The translations under genes were made by a program, and so were the position numbers. The notes under the pieces were generated by a model that was not told where the DNA came from, searched no databases, and saw nothing but the letters and a program-made list of their open reading frames with translations. From Glutinoglossum americanum (lineage: Eukaryota > Ascomycota > Geoglossomycetes > Geoglossales > Geoglossaceae), in NCBI GenBank assembly GCA_020080175.1, contig JAGHQL010000014.1:124001-188000 (forward strand): a stretch of DNA of 64,000 nucleotides, read 5' to 3'. This document shows, in pieces, positions 22,418 through 35,264 of the stretch; position 1 is the stretch's first letter; each line of letters starts with the position of its first letter.

Positions 22418-25400
22418 GCTATAGCATAACTCGACCCTCTTCCCATACGACAACGGCAGGAAACTCTAGTTCGCCGGCGAGGCGGGGCCTTCCCATTTAT
22501 CCGCTGCTGCCTTATGCTCTGCATTTGTGCTTAGTTAGGCATATTCTTAGTATCATGGCTAGGGAATCGCTCTCGTGCCCCGGGCATGTACCGTTAACTA
22601 GATCACGACCTATCTACACACCAGTTAGTTCATATCTCCCAGCATGCCTGACACATCCATCACGCTGGATAATATCAAGGTGGTTAAAGATCCCATGCGA
22701 TTAATATGCCAATCCAATCCAAGCGATGTTTAGAGTGCATCCGGTTATTTCGCATATCCGTATCCCCTCAACCGATCTAATCAGGAATGCAAATTTAACT
22801 ACAGCGGGTAAAAAAATAATTGTATTGGTAATATTGCAAAAGTCCGCGCGAGTCGGAAAACAAGCTTTCGGGGGGGGCTCTCGTATATGTATGGTAGTAC
22901 CTCGCATCATGATTCCAATTTCCCTCCCCTGCCAGCATTCCCTTCGTGTTCGTATACAGGCAACCCTCGCTATGACCTTCCTTTGTCCTGACAAAATGAC
23001 CACTAGCTCCCCTATTTCCAAGAACAGAACCGCTTGAAGCATTCTACCAGCATATTGAAGCGAAGCTGGCTAAATATCACTACCAAGGTCGAGCCCCTTA
23101 GAAAGGGGGGGTGAAGTCGGTGGGAATTTCGAAAAGCGAGCGCTAGCTTGAGCTATGCCGCATGACAACTGAGCCTTCGATTTAAAGGCACTCTTTGCTT
23201 TCGCCGGCAAAGCGCAGCTAAGTGGAGGGCTAGTGGTCGTGCGATCGGCTGATGGCAGTCACAGAGAACAAGGCGCAGAAGGATAGGTTGATACGACATC
23301 TCAGAACCTGAACTGGGCAAATCCGGTGCGGGCACACTAGAGAAAATTAACAAGGCAAAATTCTCACCACAGATAACCATCTTCATGGCTATTCTTATGT
23401 ACTACAACCGCACTCAGAGATACTGACCATCCGTACTGCAATCAGGCCAATTTAATGGTTCAATTTGTAAAGGGAAGCTCTCTACCCAAATTAGTCGTGG
23501 CAATTGTCGAAAATTAAGGGATATCCAGACCACCTAGCCCACAAACCGCCATTCCGTAATCTCCAAAATTGAACGTATACACTCCCTCATGCGGGCTATA
23601 TCCCGGCAAACATAGCCCACTTCCCAGCGTGATATCAGCTTATAGACTCCAGACAACCCCTTTGACCGCCTTACAGCCTGCTCACCTAACTTTCTTCTCC
23701 TCGGTGGGGGCCTTTGTATTCCCTATAGACCTATATCTAGAAAGTCAGCCTACTCGCAAGACCCGACAATTGTCTTGCTCGGGAAACTTCGATTGCGCAT
23801 CGGGAATAACAAGTACTAAGGGCGTCGGTTCCTGGTTGAAGAACATCTCAAGGTTAAAGGTAAAGCGGTTCGTCAACAACTGGTTAGTAGTAAATTCATA
23901 AGACATTCAGAAAGAGAGAAGGAAAATGCTGTGCACATGAAGGCTAGAGGAAAGTTGCTCCTTTTAGCCACTAATTATGGGGAAAGCGCTTAGCCGACAC
24001 CCACCCAACTATCGTTACTATTCAATATCAGCTCTCACAAGAGGGGAGACAGGCTAAACCGAATTGTCATGTGCGTAGAGGGTCATGCGACCACTTACTA
24101 GTTGATACGCTCTCTAGCGGGTAGTTAACAGAGTGACGGCGTGCAAAAGCGAGTTGTGAGCAGGACGAGATCAAGCTTGGCTTTCGAAGTAGAAACAAAC
24201 TGAAAGACAGCCAACATGAGGCTGCCTATATCGATCAGCAAAGAAATGGGCATGCCCTAGCTAGGGACATCGCCCGGAGCATGTAACATAATGCGTATCT
24301 GACGGAACGACATGCCTATGTTACGAATGGCAAGCCTCGCGAACAGTTAACCTTATGAGCTTCTCTCAAAGTGGGAGGAGAGATGGCTTGTCAGTTAGTT
24401 GCCAACAAAACCCATAAAGTACTAAGAAAGAATGAAGAGAGAGAAGCGCCAAACCGTTGAGGCCACAAGGTAACCCCGCGACACAACTGCCTGATTATAT
24501 CCTCTTGAGTAAGCCGATGTAGATATCCTACATCCAGGTAATAGACACTCCTCTCCGACTGAGTGCTTGTCCTGTGGGTGGCCAGTGGGGGTTTCGGTGC
24601 TGAGGGTTCATCTCGAGGCTAAAGGGGAGACAGTTCGCCAATCAGCTGCGGGCGATAAAGCATTCAGGATGCTGGGCAAGAAAGGAGAAGGAAATGGCCA
24701 CACTCGTAAAGCTACACGATAATCCTGAGCAGCCCAGCTAGGAAGTGAGTGTTTCTCCGAGCAAAACATCTCAGTTTAACGTAGGGTGCCTTTCCAGACA
24801 AAGCCGATGTAATTCCTCCATCAGACCTCCAAGAATCAAAGCCTATTAGGAAATTGGACGAAATAATAAAATCATAACAAAAAGAGTCAACAAAAACCTC
24901 AGAAGTTCCAGATAGGGCGTCACCTCGTCGGTCGCAGGTGCCCATGAGAGTACGTACCCACCCACTTATATCCTCCCGTTTCACGCTCATACCCACACTT
25001 TAGGTTAATTAGCAAACTGGAAATGCCATCCCTCCGCAACAGTAGGGATAAAACAGATCTGGCCGGCAAACATTTCCGATGGATTATTTCAGCCGGAAAT
25101 GCATGCCCTGTGAGTGTGTTTTTTTTCGATGCGAAGGGCAGATCGGCTGGGAGACTTCGATTTCGAGAGGATACTTCATTCGTTGTCTTGGCTATCTAGA
25201 TATTAACATTCGGGAATTCCGTGTTAGATAGGTAGCTAGTGGAAAGAACGAACTATACCATTCATGGATTCTCTACGCACACAGCCACGATAGTTAGTAG
25301 CTGCTCAAGGAACCTGCTACGCGGCAGGCAATCCGTCAGGTACGCAAATTACCCAAATGAGGCTTATGTGTCGCTCATCTCAGGAGCCCGCTGCTGTTAT

Positions 25401-27112
25401 CCTATGAAGCGCGCATCATGTCAAATTGGCCGACCCAGAATGGTTAAGGCTGACGGTTCTCTCCACGCCAAGCCCGACCAAGAACCGCCGCCTCAGCCTC
25501 CTCCATCGATTCCCGGCGCCCACCTCGGCAGCACCCGAAATTACGCGACTCCCAAAAATACACGGGGGGGTTTGGGATGAAGCTTTTCCTCGAGCTAAGC
25601 ATCACCACCTCGGATTCGGGTTAGGATTAAAATTTGCAGAGTGCGGTGGGATATGTGCATCGCATAACCTCAAACCGCTGCAGCATAGTCGACCGGGTGA
25701 AATTGCGGCCGACAGCCAGCGGAGGGGTTCAAGGAGGCTTATGCGTTACGATCTGGATCTTGCATGTGTTATCCACCTTGCCAATTATTTTTGGGAGCCC
25801 CAAGGGGAGAGGGAGGGAATCTTCGGCTGGGGTGGCGAGCAAGGCACAGCCCTGTGGAAAATCCCTTCGTATCTTTTTTTCCCTTTCTTTCCGGGAAGAT
25901 TAATCTTAAATTGACGAATCGCAGGAGCGCGTTTTTAGAGGGAGTAATGATTTTAGTCCGTATATGTAGAGCGCTCTGCGAATCAGGCCGGAAGAGCCGC
26001 GAAGCGTGGGGTGGGTCTCTGGTTCGGGTTGGTCGGTTCTAGCGGGATGGATGCATAGCCCCCGACAGAAATCACGACGCATGTTTGTAACGGGGTCCGT
26101 GAATTGTAGCCGCCGTGGAGGCACTAGATGCTAGCGTTTCTTATCGGTGGGGGACGTGCACCTCCGCGTCGTGATTCGATTAGATGGTTGGATTGGCCGG
26201 CTGGCGCTATATCGCTGCACTTATGGCTTGCTGTAGTATTTGGTGCGGTTGGGTCAGGGGTAGGAGTAAAAGGGGGGGGATACGAAGCGAGCAGACAGGG
26301 GGTTAGTCAAGGGCGGGTATCGGGGATCTTTATGCGAGGAAAACGGGCTGAGGGGAAAACAACACAAAGCTTAACCAGCATAACCTCTCGTATTGTAGGA
26401 TATCTACTTGCCAGGGATGGAAAAATTAACCCAGCAACGAACAATCCTCAAATTCACTATCGTCTTGTTTTTTTCGCGACTATTACTTTCTCGCGAGAGC
26501 ATAGGGTGCAATTCCTATTCATGCATCCGCGTCGGACATTGGAGGTCTCTTTCTCAATAACAGACTCAACTAAGTTAGGAGATGAAGGGGGCGGAGCTCC
26601 GTATAATCTCGTGTTACCACTTCAATTCTTCCGTATTCGGCTATCACACTGTCCGTTGCCCCCCAGATAGGGCATTTCCGACTCTGCCTTGCGGGATGGC
26701 TGCCTACACTACCTCATACAATGCAGGTACAACCCCCGGGCCGCCATGCGATTTGATCGGTAGGTCCCATCTTCGGTGATTTGGCTCAACTAGGTCCGCG
26801 GCATCTAGTAGGCGGTGCATCAGGCAATAGATGAGACGGTGGACAGTTGATATGGATGGGGTGTGTATATATTTCAGGTGTTTCTCGCAAGAGTTGTTTA
26901 CGAGACCACCTGCTTTCCCGATTTTCTCGAAAACTGACCACTGTCGTTCTTTTTTCCATTGCTGTCCGTCAAGGATCGTCACTCTTTTTCGTGTGGGATT
27001 TGCGTTCCTTCGCCGTCTTCATCCTTGACCGAAATAAAAATACGCTCATTCTGGTTCATTGCCACCACCTTCTATACCACCACAAGACCCTTCAGTTACT
27101 TAATTACCAGTA
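22418..27112. other. 4.7-kb gene-poor stretch, probable old repeats
   Basis: No gene supported. Two diverged copies of one segment lie at about 23836-23940 and 24600-24715 (see findings). Frames at 25239-25914 and 26128-26670 are open but have no recognisable domain, codon character or splice context. Confidence 0.35.
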
Positions 27113-29129
27113 ATGAGGCTCTCAGCTACGCTCGGCCTTCTGGCTGGACTAGCGTCTTTTGTTGTCGCTGAGGATCTCCTCTTCCTCGAAACGCTCCAAG
27201 ATGAGGAGTACAATGAAGCCACGACAACTCTTAGCTTCTCTGCCAAGGTCGTCACGGAAGCAGACTGGAGGTCTATGAGCACGGCCGACTTTGCAGCCTT
27301 CAAGGCCATCATCATTGGTGATTCTGCCAGCTCGGACCTCTCGCTCATCCAAGTCTTGGAGGATACACAGTCAACTTGGGGACCGGCAGTCACAGGCAAT
27401 ATGATTTTAATTGGTAACTAGTCCATTTCCCGTGTTTTAAGGAGAGGAGTCAAGTATTAAAAGACTGTTAGGAACCGACCCCAGCAATCACTTCGGTTCC
27501 GAACCCGGTGCTGGGGTTCTGATCGATAACGCTATCAAATTCGCCGCCAGTGGCAAGACACCAACTGGCGCCACCTCTACCGGCTTCTACATGGCCCTCG
27601 CTCACTACTATGACGGTGTGGACACTGGCACAATCACCTCTCTCTCCTACTTCGGTGAATTCGGCATGCGAGGGAACCTTGACTGTTACGACAACTCGCA
27701 TATTGTCGCCTCCTCCCCGGCTCTCGGTACTCTCACCGACGATGCACTCTCCAACTGGAGCTGCAGTGTGCACGAGGCCTTCTCCAAGTACCCCTCGACA
27801 GGCATCAATGGGTTCCAGGCCCTGGCTATCGCGAAGGATATTATTGGCGATGGGAGTCAGACGTTCGGCGATGGGACCATTGGGCTACCGTACATTATTA
27901 GCCGGGGTGCGACACCGGCGGGATGTGGCGATGGCAAGTTCGATGCGAGTCTAGGAGAAGAGTGTGATGATGGCAACACGGCTAATGGGGATGGTTGCTC
28001 TGCCAGCTGCAAGTGTGAGAGTGGAAAGCCGAAGGGTGATGGGACTTGTCTCCCAGCTCCTGGATCCAATACCACCAGCTCTTCTAATCACAGCATTCCG
28101 ACGTACCCGCCCACAGGTTATGTATCTGGCTCGAAATCCACTGTTCTTCCGTCCGGCAGCGCAGGCCACTACACCAACTCGAGCACAGCAGTTATAGGGG
28201 GCCCTGGCACTAGCGCACCAGGCTCTAAATATCCAAGTTCTGCAACTCCTCCTTACCCCATCACCACCCCCAGGTAAGGCTTCCCCTCAGGTTATCTCCG
28301 GTATTTTGCCGCGGCTAACCAATGGCATTCGTCTCTTAAGCCCGTACACAGCGCCGCCTTACGTCACCCCCGGCTATCCCACAGGGCCAATAATCATCGG
28401 TGTCGAAGTTATTGTTGACGTTACTGTCATTGAGTCATGCACAACAGTCAACCCAACCTCAACGAGTTGGTGATCCCTTATCTGGCTGACGTCTTCACAC
28501 CTGGGTTTGGGCTAACATGAATTAACAGTCACATCTTACGTCACTAGCGCTTGCTCCACCATGCACAAGCCAATCTTTGACACTTCGATGTCCGAATACC
28601 CATGCTATGTTTGCGCCTTGGAGAGTGAAGGAATCACCTGCCCGGGTGGTAGTTTCCTGACGGTGACCACAGTAAGTAGCCCGAACCCATGTATATTCCT
28701 ACGAATCGCAACATGCTTACAAATTTACTACAGACTGTCTGCAATGCCTGTGCCGGCAAGACCTTGCCAACTCCGGTTCTGCCCATCTACCAGACTTGCA
28801 GCCACTGCTCAGCTCTCACTCTAACAGAGAGCGCTATCTGGCTGTACACACCGCTTCCAGGGTCCGACTATTGTGTCCCAGCCCCGACACCAGCGCCTCA
28901 CTCAGAGCATGCAGCCACCTACACAGCAGTGCCCTCCTACACTACAGTTGCTAAGTGCTCCACATGCACCCTATCTACGATTGTTGCCAACGCGCCAGCC
29001 GCAACTGGAACGGCCTACATCAGTCCTGTAACCACCCCAGTTGCCTTCACTGGCGGAGCTGCCGGAACCGGTGTCGAACTCTTGTCCCTCATCGCCGGTG
29101 CACTGCTGGCTATTCCGATGCTCCTTTGA
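27113..29129 (+). CDS. Secreted GPI-anchored Cys-rich protein with DUF4215-type repeat
   Basis: Five exons (27113-27413, 27472-28273, 28341-28465, 28529-28671, 28734-29129) join to 588 residues. An N-terminal signal peptide (MRLSATLGLLAGLASFVVA) and a C-terminal hydrophobic end (GVELLSLIAGALLAIPMLL) after a small-residue stretch indicate export and a GPI anchor. The middle carries a DUF4215-type Cys-rich repeat from about residue 251 (GCGDGKFDASLGEECDDGN then GDGCSASCKCESG). A Ser/Thr/Pro-rich region follows, then a second Cys-rich part with CYVCALE, CNACAGK and CSHCSAL. This is a cell-surface protein, perhaps an adhesin or wall component; no enzyme motif is seen. The third intron needs an atypical donor (GTTGGT) to keep phase, so the join at 28465/28529 is the least certain point. 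Confidence 0.8.
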
Positions 29130-31634
29130 GCTTTCTCAGTAGCTTGGTGATTGTGTTGGGTTTACCCCAGGGTACCGTGTGCCGCGTTCTATGTGCCATG
29201 GTGGTATCCCTGGTGGAAGGCTTTTAGTTTTTATCTTTCTGATAGTTTTTGCGGGTATGTAAGGCAAACAGATGTCCGTCCGGCGTAATGTAATCTGGTT
29301 AAATGATGTTACATACATGACTACTTGGGCGGGTGTGAGTAGAGAAACCAGCCGGACTGCCTGTATCGCCGAAATAACATTTATTCTTGGTGCTATTTCT
29401 ATTATCAGAAATGGTGAGAGACTAAGTCTTTGTGGGCCTTCCGCGACCTAAATTTGCTAGAGTTGTTAAAAAAGATGCTCAGAACCCCATCGAGCTACAG
29501 ATACATTGGCGCACTAATTGCAACCTGCTGTTTGCTAGGCGCATACCGCGAATGGCAACTTCAACGTGCATCACTGAAGAAGTTGCTTATGCGCTATAGC
29601 GAAATCGCCCGAAACCAAAATCTCGAGGAAGGCCGCTTTAATGATTTTCCTTCCGCAACCCCGCGAAGATTCATTTCCCAAGATTAACACCCCAAACTTG
29701 GGATCAGCCACCTCCCTTACACTATCCCTCCAGGGAGACGTATAACTCAGAATCGGAATTGCTGGGGTAATCGAGAGGGCGATTTTGGGTTTTATCAAAC
29801 TACGGCGGCCAATGGGACTCTACCGCATCGGACCAATCCCTCACACCAGTTAATCAACCCCCCTCACCACCATCCTCTCACAACCTCCAAAATCCATATA
29901 TTTTGCCAGTGAATACAGCCAAGCCACCACATCTATGGAGTGAATCTTCCCTGGGTAGAGATCCCTATGAATATATAATGCCCTTCGTACACGCACCTCC
30001 GGTTTTCCGCAAACCGTAGAATAAATGCGAATACTAACCATATAACCCTGCGATCCTCTAACCAAATACCAGAGCCGCCATTCTCCATAACCCAAAGAGC
30101 AAATCTGGTTATTGATCCTATTGTGCCACCTGCCTTTGATCATAAAACCCGGAATATGTGGTTAGGCTCGGTGAGAGAGTGGAAATGTGTAAGTAATTGC
30201 TCCCTCCTGATAAGGGCTGATTCTAAGCCTTCGGTTATTTAAGTGCAACTGCCTTGATTACTCCTACCTGCATGAGAGATTCTGCGGGTGGTGTCAGCAC
30301 CGTCGGTGTCGGTAGGAAGACTCTCTCTATCTTAGCCTTGCCCTCGAGTGGCCAAAGGGATGAAAAGCTGACTTGTGCGGAAGTGAGTGTGTAGTCAATT
30401 CGGTGGAAGCTACGAGGCCATAGGAATAATCTACAGCTGGGGAAATAGCGGCGGTCGAAGAGGCTATATTGTCACTTGTGGTGATAACGCTGCCAGAGTG
30501 AAGCAGCCACCTCCTTTCTTGGATGTATGTCAACTGTCTTTTGTTGCCATCGAAATGCCAACCGTTGTGCTTAGCAAATAGATTTCCTAATTAACTGTTT
30601 ATCTTGTTTGATTATCAGATTATCAGCTTATATTAAGAATGCTTCCCGCTATGGCCTCCATTGCGCGAGACGGTTTTTCATCGCTCAACACAGCCCGGTC
30701 CCCCAGCAATGTGGTTGCGCTGCATAGATAATGCATCAAAGGTCATTCTTTCGCTTGAAGCCTTAGAACCAAATCAGTCGGCATCAGTTTATGATAATGC
30801 TAAGATGCACAATTGTGGGAGTGGCCCACAAGAGGTACTCGTAGGGCTTGTAGATAGTGTGGCACCACGAGCAGTCACTGGCTTAATACGGGCTACAAGG
30901 GTTGCCCAACTGGTAAAAGACACTTATTCACATTTAGGCTATAGCTTTCAAGATGAGTAATTTAAGCTGCGCGTCGGGTTTTGGGTAAAACCCGGCTATC
31001 GGGTAGGCTAGGGCAGGGTAGGGCTATAATTCTAGCAACCCTACCCGACCCGGCGGTTGGATTTCTAGTTTTCACCGTTTTAGGTAACTTTATTGTGCGG
31101 GTTGGCTGGATCGATTTGGAGGCTTCCACCCGACCCTATCCACGGGTTGCCAAGGGGGTTGCCAAGCGGCCGGGCTGCAAGTGCCAAAACCCGGCCCTAC
31201 CCGACCCGATGCGAAGCCTAACGATGGTCCAGCAAGGATGGCAAGCGCCTTAGAGGCTACACTAAGACCCGCTCTGCACGGGCAGCAACCCCCAACACCT
31301 GGAGGTCATGAGGTGGCCTACCGATATTACTAGAGAGGGAGGGGGCTTAATTGACATTAAGTTATCTATCGGCGTTTTACACAAATAACATAGCCCCCAT
31401 AAGTCCCGGATAAGGGCAGAGGCAGCAGGAATTGTGCGGGCTCGGTCACTTGCTCTTGCTTCTCTTTTTGCCTATTTGTGACAGGAATGGCAGGCTGGGA
31501 ATCATGGTGCTTGAATGTCTATCAATTCAATTGAAATGTTTAAAACACATTAAGGTCTCCCTACCTAACAGAACATGCGGGAGAGACCGCTGGCTGCTAT
31601 AATTTCAAAATTAGACAGCCTATATACGGAAGTT
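29130..31634. other. Intergenic stretch with doubtful small frames and an inverted-repeat element
   Basis: An 85-residue plus-strand frame at 29430-29687 has one hydrophobic segment (YIGALIATCCLLGAY) and may be a small exon. A minus-strand 97-residue frame at 30143-29850 and a plus-strand frame at 30661-30960 show no known domain. The GGGTAGGG-rich inverted-repeat segment is listed separately. Confidence 0.35.
30963..31220. repeat. Short inverted-repeat element rich in GGGTCGGG/CCCGACCC
   Basis: Ends TAAGCTGCGCGTCGGG (30963-30978) and CCCGATGCGAAGCCTA (31205-31220) are imperfect inverted repeats (about 12 of 16 positions). Inside are many copies of GGGTAGGG/CCCGACCC-type words in both orientations. 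No target duplication is clear. It resembles small hAT-derived or other MITE-like elements, but the family is not established. Confidence 0.5.
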
Positions 31635-32565
31635 TCAACGACCCAGCCATGAACGGTGGTACTGTTCAGTTAAACAATTCCGCCTAGTCATGGCACACGG
31701 AAGATAAACCATGGCGATGATAAGTAAAAGGGCTACCACAACAGTAACGATAACTGGAGTCTTTACCTCATCCCTTCCCCACTGGCCGGTTCTAGCTGTG
31801 GATGAGGGAAGCCCGCTGGTGTTCTGGATTGGGCTTTTGCCAAGGTCAGTTGCGTCAGCGGGAGGCGAGAAGTTACCCGTCGTAGCGGTGTGGAGTTTGA
31901 GGCTCTCATTGGTGCTGCGTAATAGCGTTGCATCTTTCGGTTGACGTCGCACCTCTATCGCAGTGGCTGTGACTACCCCTGTTGAGACCGTGACGAGGGC
32001 CGACGCGAGTCCATCAGAAGCGAAACTTGTTACAGCCATCGTCCGGGAGATAGTGCTTAAGCAGTGCCTGTACCAGTTCGTGTCTATATTTCCAGAAAAG
32101 GATGTCGGACAGCCATAGTTCCTATATTTTAATCATTTTATTAGGAGACTCCCAAAGGATGTGTAGCTGCGAGGTTAATATGCCAACTTACGTTGGACAA
32201 CACATATCAACTATCTCTGAGTTTGACACAGAGCTTGGAGTCCGCGCCTCACAGGCATAGAATTGACTCTGGCACATTCCCGGAGAAAAATAACCAAAAC
32301 TATTGTACACCAACCCAGGTGGACAACATGCCCAAGCTCCTGCAACACTGCCGCATCCGTAAAATAAACCAGAAGATCCGGCCTCGGAGTATTGGGCCAA
32401 AACAATTCGATCCAGGCACACGGAGTTGACCGCAAGAGGAGTGATGAGAGATGGTGGGAGTGTTGCACGGCTCGGAGACTGCGTTATTGTTACAGTATTT
32501 ACCGAGTTCGTTAAAGAAACGACCAGGTTGAGGACAATGCTGACACGCCACCGAGTCCGGTTCAT
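31635..32565 (-). CDS. Single-pass cell-surface protein with Cys-rich ectodomain
   Basis: Two minus-strand exons (32565-32192 and 32121-31635), intron GTAAGT...ATAG of 70 nt, 286 residues. The N terminus has a signal-peptide-like segment (WRVSIVLNLVVSLTNSV). Next comes a Cys-rich ectodomain with CGSVAGAWACCPPG, YACEAR, MCCPT and YGCPTSFSG; the exon junction falls inside the last cluster. A Ser/Thr-rich stem leads to one transmembrane helix (VIVTVVVALLLIIAMVYL) and a short basic tail. This is the layout of fungal WSC/MID2-like wall-stress sensors and related Cys-rich surface proteins, without a match to a named domain. Sure of the gene and topology, not of the role. Confidence 0.75.
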
Positions 32566-33136
32566 TGTTACGCGTTAAGTGATTTGCCCGCCGACTAAAT
32601 GAATAAAACAACCTGAATCTGATAAAGTATATAGATAATCAAGTTAGAACACCAGAGGGTAAATAAATTGGAATGGAAATATGAAGAACAGAGGAACTTG
32701 AGTTTATATATAGTTGCCTACCGACCCCGAATACTGTTAGAATGAGGTGGGTGATAGGCTCGCGGCCTGAACCTCATCAGTCTGAGACACGCTAATACAA
32801 CCCATACAGCCACCGCCGGTGAAGAGAAGTGTTGCCACGAGACTAATGCCGCCTTGTTTACCGGCTTTCCCTGGAGTGACGCAGTACTAAAAACTTCGAG
32901 GCGCTTCGCTCAACAATCCTCTCCGCATGAGTAAACCAGCAAGTGCTCGCTCTACCATGTTGATATTTACGCTCGCCGGTTGCGGCAGTAGACCCCTGAA
33001 AAGTCAACCTCGCCCTCTAACCTTCACGAGTCTGCCTTCCCTCTCCCCGAATAAATAAGGGTGGCCGCCCTCCGGTACCTAGAAAATTAATAATGGCAAA
33101 CAGGCCCGCACAGACACAAAACTCGCGCATTCTCCT
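32566..33136. other. Divergent intergenic region
   Basis: Lies between the starts of two oppositely oriented genes and probably holds both promoters. No coding exon seen. Confidence 0.4.
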
Positions 33137-34468
33137 GTGGCTGAGCTAGCCAGTTATCTAATGAGTCCCTATCACCCCCAAGGCAGCATCTTTGAAAGAA
33201 TGGGGCAATCAGAGCAGTCACCGATCCCAAAATCCCCCGAGAGGTCATTGGGACTATGCCGAGATCTGAAGCCAGACCCTGATATAGCTGGGATAGGCGT
33301 AAGCATGGAATCCAATTACCCACCTCTTTTACGTTACCGAGAATTTACCAATTCTTTGCTAATCGAAAATTGCGTGGTGAAGATTATAACAGCCATCACC
33401 ATCCAAACATTCTTCTACATAGCCTGTGGTGCATTCATTGGGCATTACTCTCGACAACAACTCCAACATGCAGTATCCAACCGCTCCCGACAACCACCCC
33501 AAGAACATATATCCGGCAACCGGATCGAGCACGAATACCAGCAAGCCACCCCAGCCCAACCAAAAGACCCAGAAATCGCCCTCTTCCTCCAAGACCTATT
33601 CCGCAACGCCATAATCCCCTCCACGTCCCTCTTCTTCGCAAACGCCTTCCAAGACCCAAAAACCATATCCTGGAGCATCCCACCCGCAACCTACCACGAC
33701 AGGATCTACCTCCACATTATGGCGCTCTGCATTGTACAGCTCTGCGTCGTCGGTTCGAATCTCCTCGGGCGCGAGGTTCGTGTGGTGGAGGCACTGAATA
33801 GCCTTGCTGCGGAGCCGCCACAACCATCGCTATCGTTACCAATGTTGGTTGCAAAGAGCGCTCTACTCGCTGCAGTGATTCCTGTAGTGCTTTTTGTACT
33901 GCTTGTTGGGGTATGGGTATGTAATGTTTTGGTAGAGGTTTGGTATTCGGCCGGTTACAGGCTTGTGGATCCTAAGCGATGTGGGAGGGGGATTGCGGAG
34001 CCTTCGGTGGTGTTTGGGCATCTGAAGGTTGCACAAGAGTCGCCTTTCATCACGCTAACGGGAGGGCTTCTCGTTATTGTTCTTTCGTGGGTGCGGGCTA
34101 GATGGTCGTTCCCACATAGGGACAGCAGCCTCGGCGAAACATTTCAGGATGATAGGTTTAGGCGAAAGTATAGACATACTCTTATTGGGTATGTGGTAGA
34201 AGTACTCTCCGGATGGTTCTCCGCGGGGAGAGGGAAAGCCCCGGACTTGCGGTTTGATGCTGTTTATGTGTGTACGCTTTGTATCTATTCTGCCATTCAG
34301 GTCGGATACATCAAGACCTTTAGGGACGACTTTGCGAAGTATGTTGAAGGAGAAGACTCTTGGTCCTTTGGGCAAGTGGTAGTGACAGTCTCTGTCTGCG
34401 AGCTTTTGTTAGATTCATTTCCTAGGCTTTGTGGTATCGTGTCTCGTTTTGGGGGCCGGTTGAGTTGA
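33137..34468 (+). CDS. Multi-pass membrane protein, fungal, unknown function
   Basis: A single open frame of 443 residues. The N-terminal part contains CRDLKPDPDIAGIGV, a motif I associate with a fungal family of uncharacterised membrane proteins. Hydrophobic helices follow: IITAITIQTFFYIACGAFIG, YLHIMALCIVQLCVVGSNLL, LLAAVIPVVLFVLLVGVWV, ITLTGGLLVIVLSWV, VCTLCIYSAIQVGYI and VVVTVSVCELLLD. A polar Gln/Pro-rich stretch lies between helices 1 and 2. The true start may be an internal Met (for example MGQSEQSPIPKSPERS), and a GTAAGC right after the DIAGIGV motif could be an intron donor, which would remove the less convincing piece after it. Function unknown. Confidence 0.7.
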   Translation: MAELASYLMSPYHPQGSIFERMGQSEQSPIPKSPERSLGLCRDLKPDPDIAGIGVSMESNYPPLLRYREFTNSLLIENCVVKIITAITIQTFFYIACGAFIGHYSRQQLQHAVSNRSRQPPQEHISGNRIEHEYQQATPAQPKDPEIALFLQDLFRNAIIPSTSLFFANAFQDPKTISWSIPPATYHDRIYLHIMALCIVQLCVVGSNLLGREVRVVEALNSLAAEPPQPSLSLPMLVAKSALLAAVIPVVLFVLLVGVWVCNVLVEVWYSAGYRLVDPKRCGRGIAEPSVVFGHLKVAQESPFITLTGGLLVIVLSWVRARWSFPHRDSSLGETFQDDRFRRKYRHTLIGYVVEVLSGWFSAGRGKAPDLRFDAVYVCTLCIYSAIQVGYIKTFRDDFAKYVEGEDSWSFGQVVVTVSVCELLLDSFPRLCGIVSRFGGRLS

Positions 34469-35264
34469 AAGAGTTAGAGTGTTCACGGATCTGCCAGTTT
34501 CTTAACTTCCACAACCAGTCCATCCTGAAACACCCACCCTGGTTTGACATACCCTAGTCCCGGATGCCACCTTGATTTGGTTGTCCCCGCGTCACTAATG
34601 GAAGAAGCCGACCAATCCTGTACGTGATATTCTGTCGGTCCTGCGGGGCGTAAATTCCTGGTGGGGTAGCAAGCCGCTTAATTAGGCTACTAAAAGCAAC
34701 ACTGTGTTACGCCAGGTCATATGCCCAATCAAGAACCTTTGGAGATGAGAGTGTCTTTTGTATGTCATTTTGTATCTTTCCCTGCAATCTTGCGTATATC
34801 TACTTCCTCTGCTAGGTGGTTCTGTTTTAGCTAAGACATCGCTTATCTTGAGTTTGCCCGCCTGGCTGGTACAATATACATTCAGATGATTGTGGGCCTG
34901 TGCCGCCAGGTTGATACCCGGAATCTACACTGGGCAACGCAATTTCACACGAGAATCGCGAAATTCCACCACTCCAATAACCGATCCCAAATAATTTCTT
35001 TCCCTCTATTTTAGTTATCCAACACGTGACTCTAGTGACTAACCTGCCACTTGTTCTCCAATTGGATTTCATTCCCCAACCAGTTGAGAATTTAGCCGAG
35101 AAGGCTGATAAGCTGCCCCGCCCCGCAGGCTATGACGAGGCTCTACAAGCCATCGACTGATCGATCGAGATGGTATCGAGCCTCTCCCCCTTCAAGAGGA
35201 TACGAAAGACCCATCAAACGCTGGCCTTTGGTTTGAGGAGATTTGGCCCATCTATCATCCGAAG
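34469..35264. other. Intergenic region, nothing recognised
   Basis: Holds the 3' flank of the membrane-protein gene and the likely promoter of the RBR gene. No supported exon. Confidence 0.4.

Noticed and set aside
25239-26670. Open frames of 113-180 residues
   Set aside because: No domain, poor starts, odd composition and no splice signals linking them; kept as non-coding.
33370-33823. Open frames on both strands inside the 33.1-34.5 kb gene
   Set aside because: Shadows of a biased Gln/Pro-rich coding stretch of the real gene.
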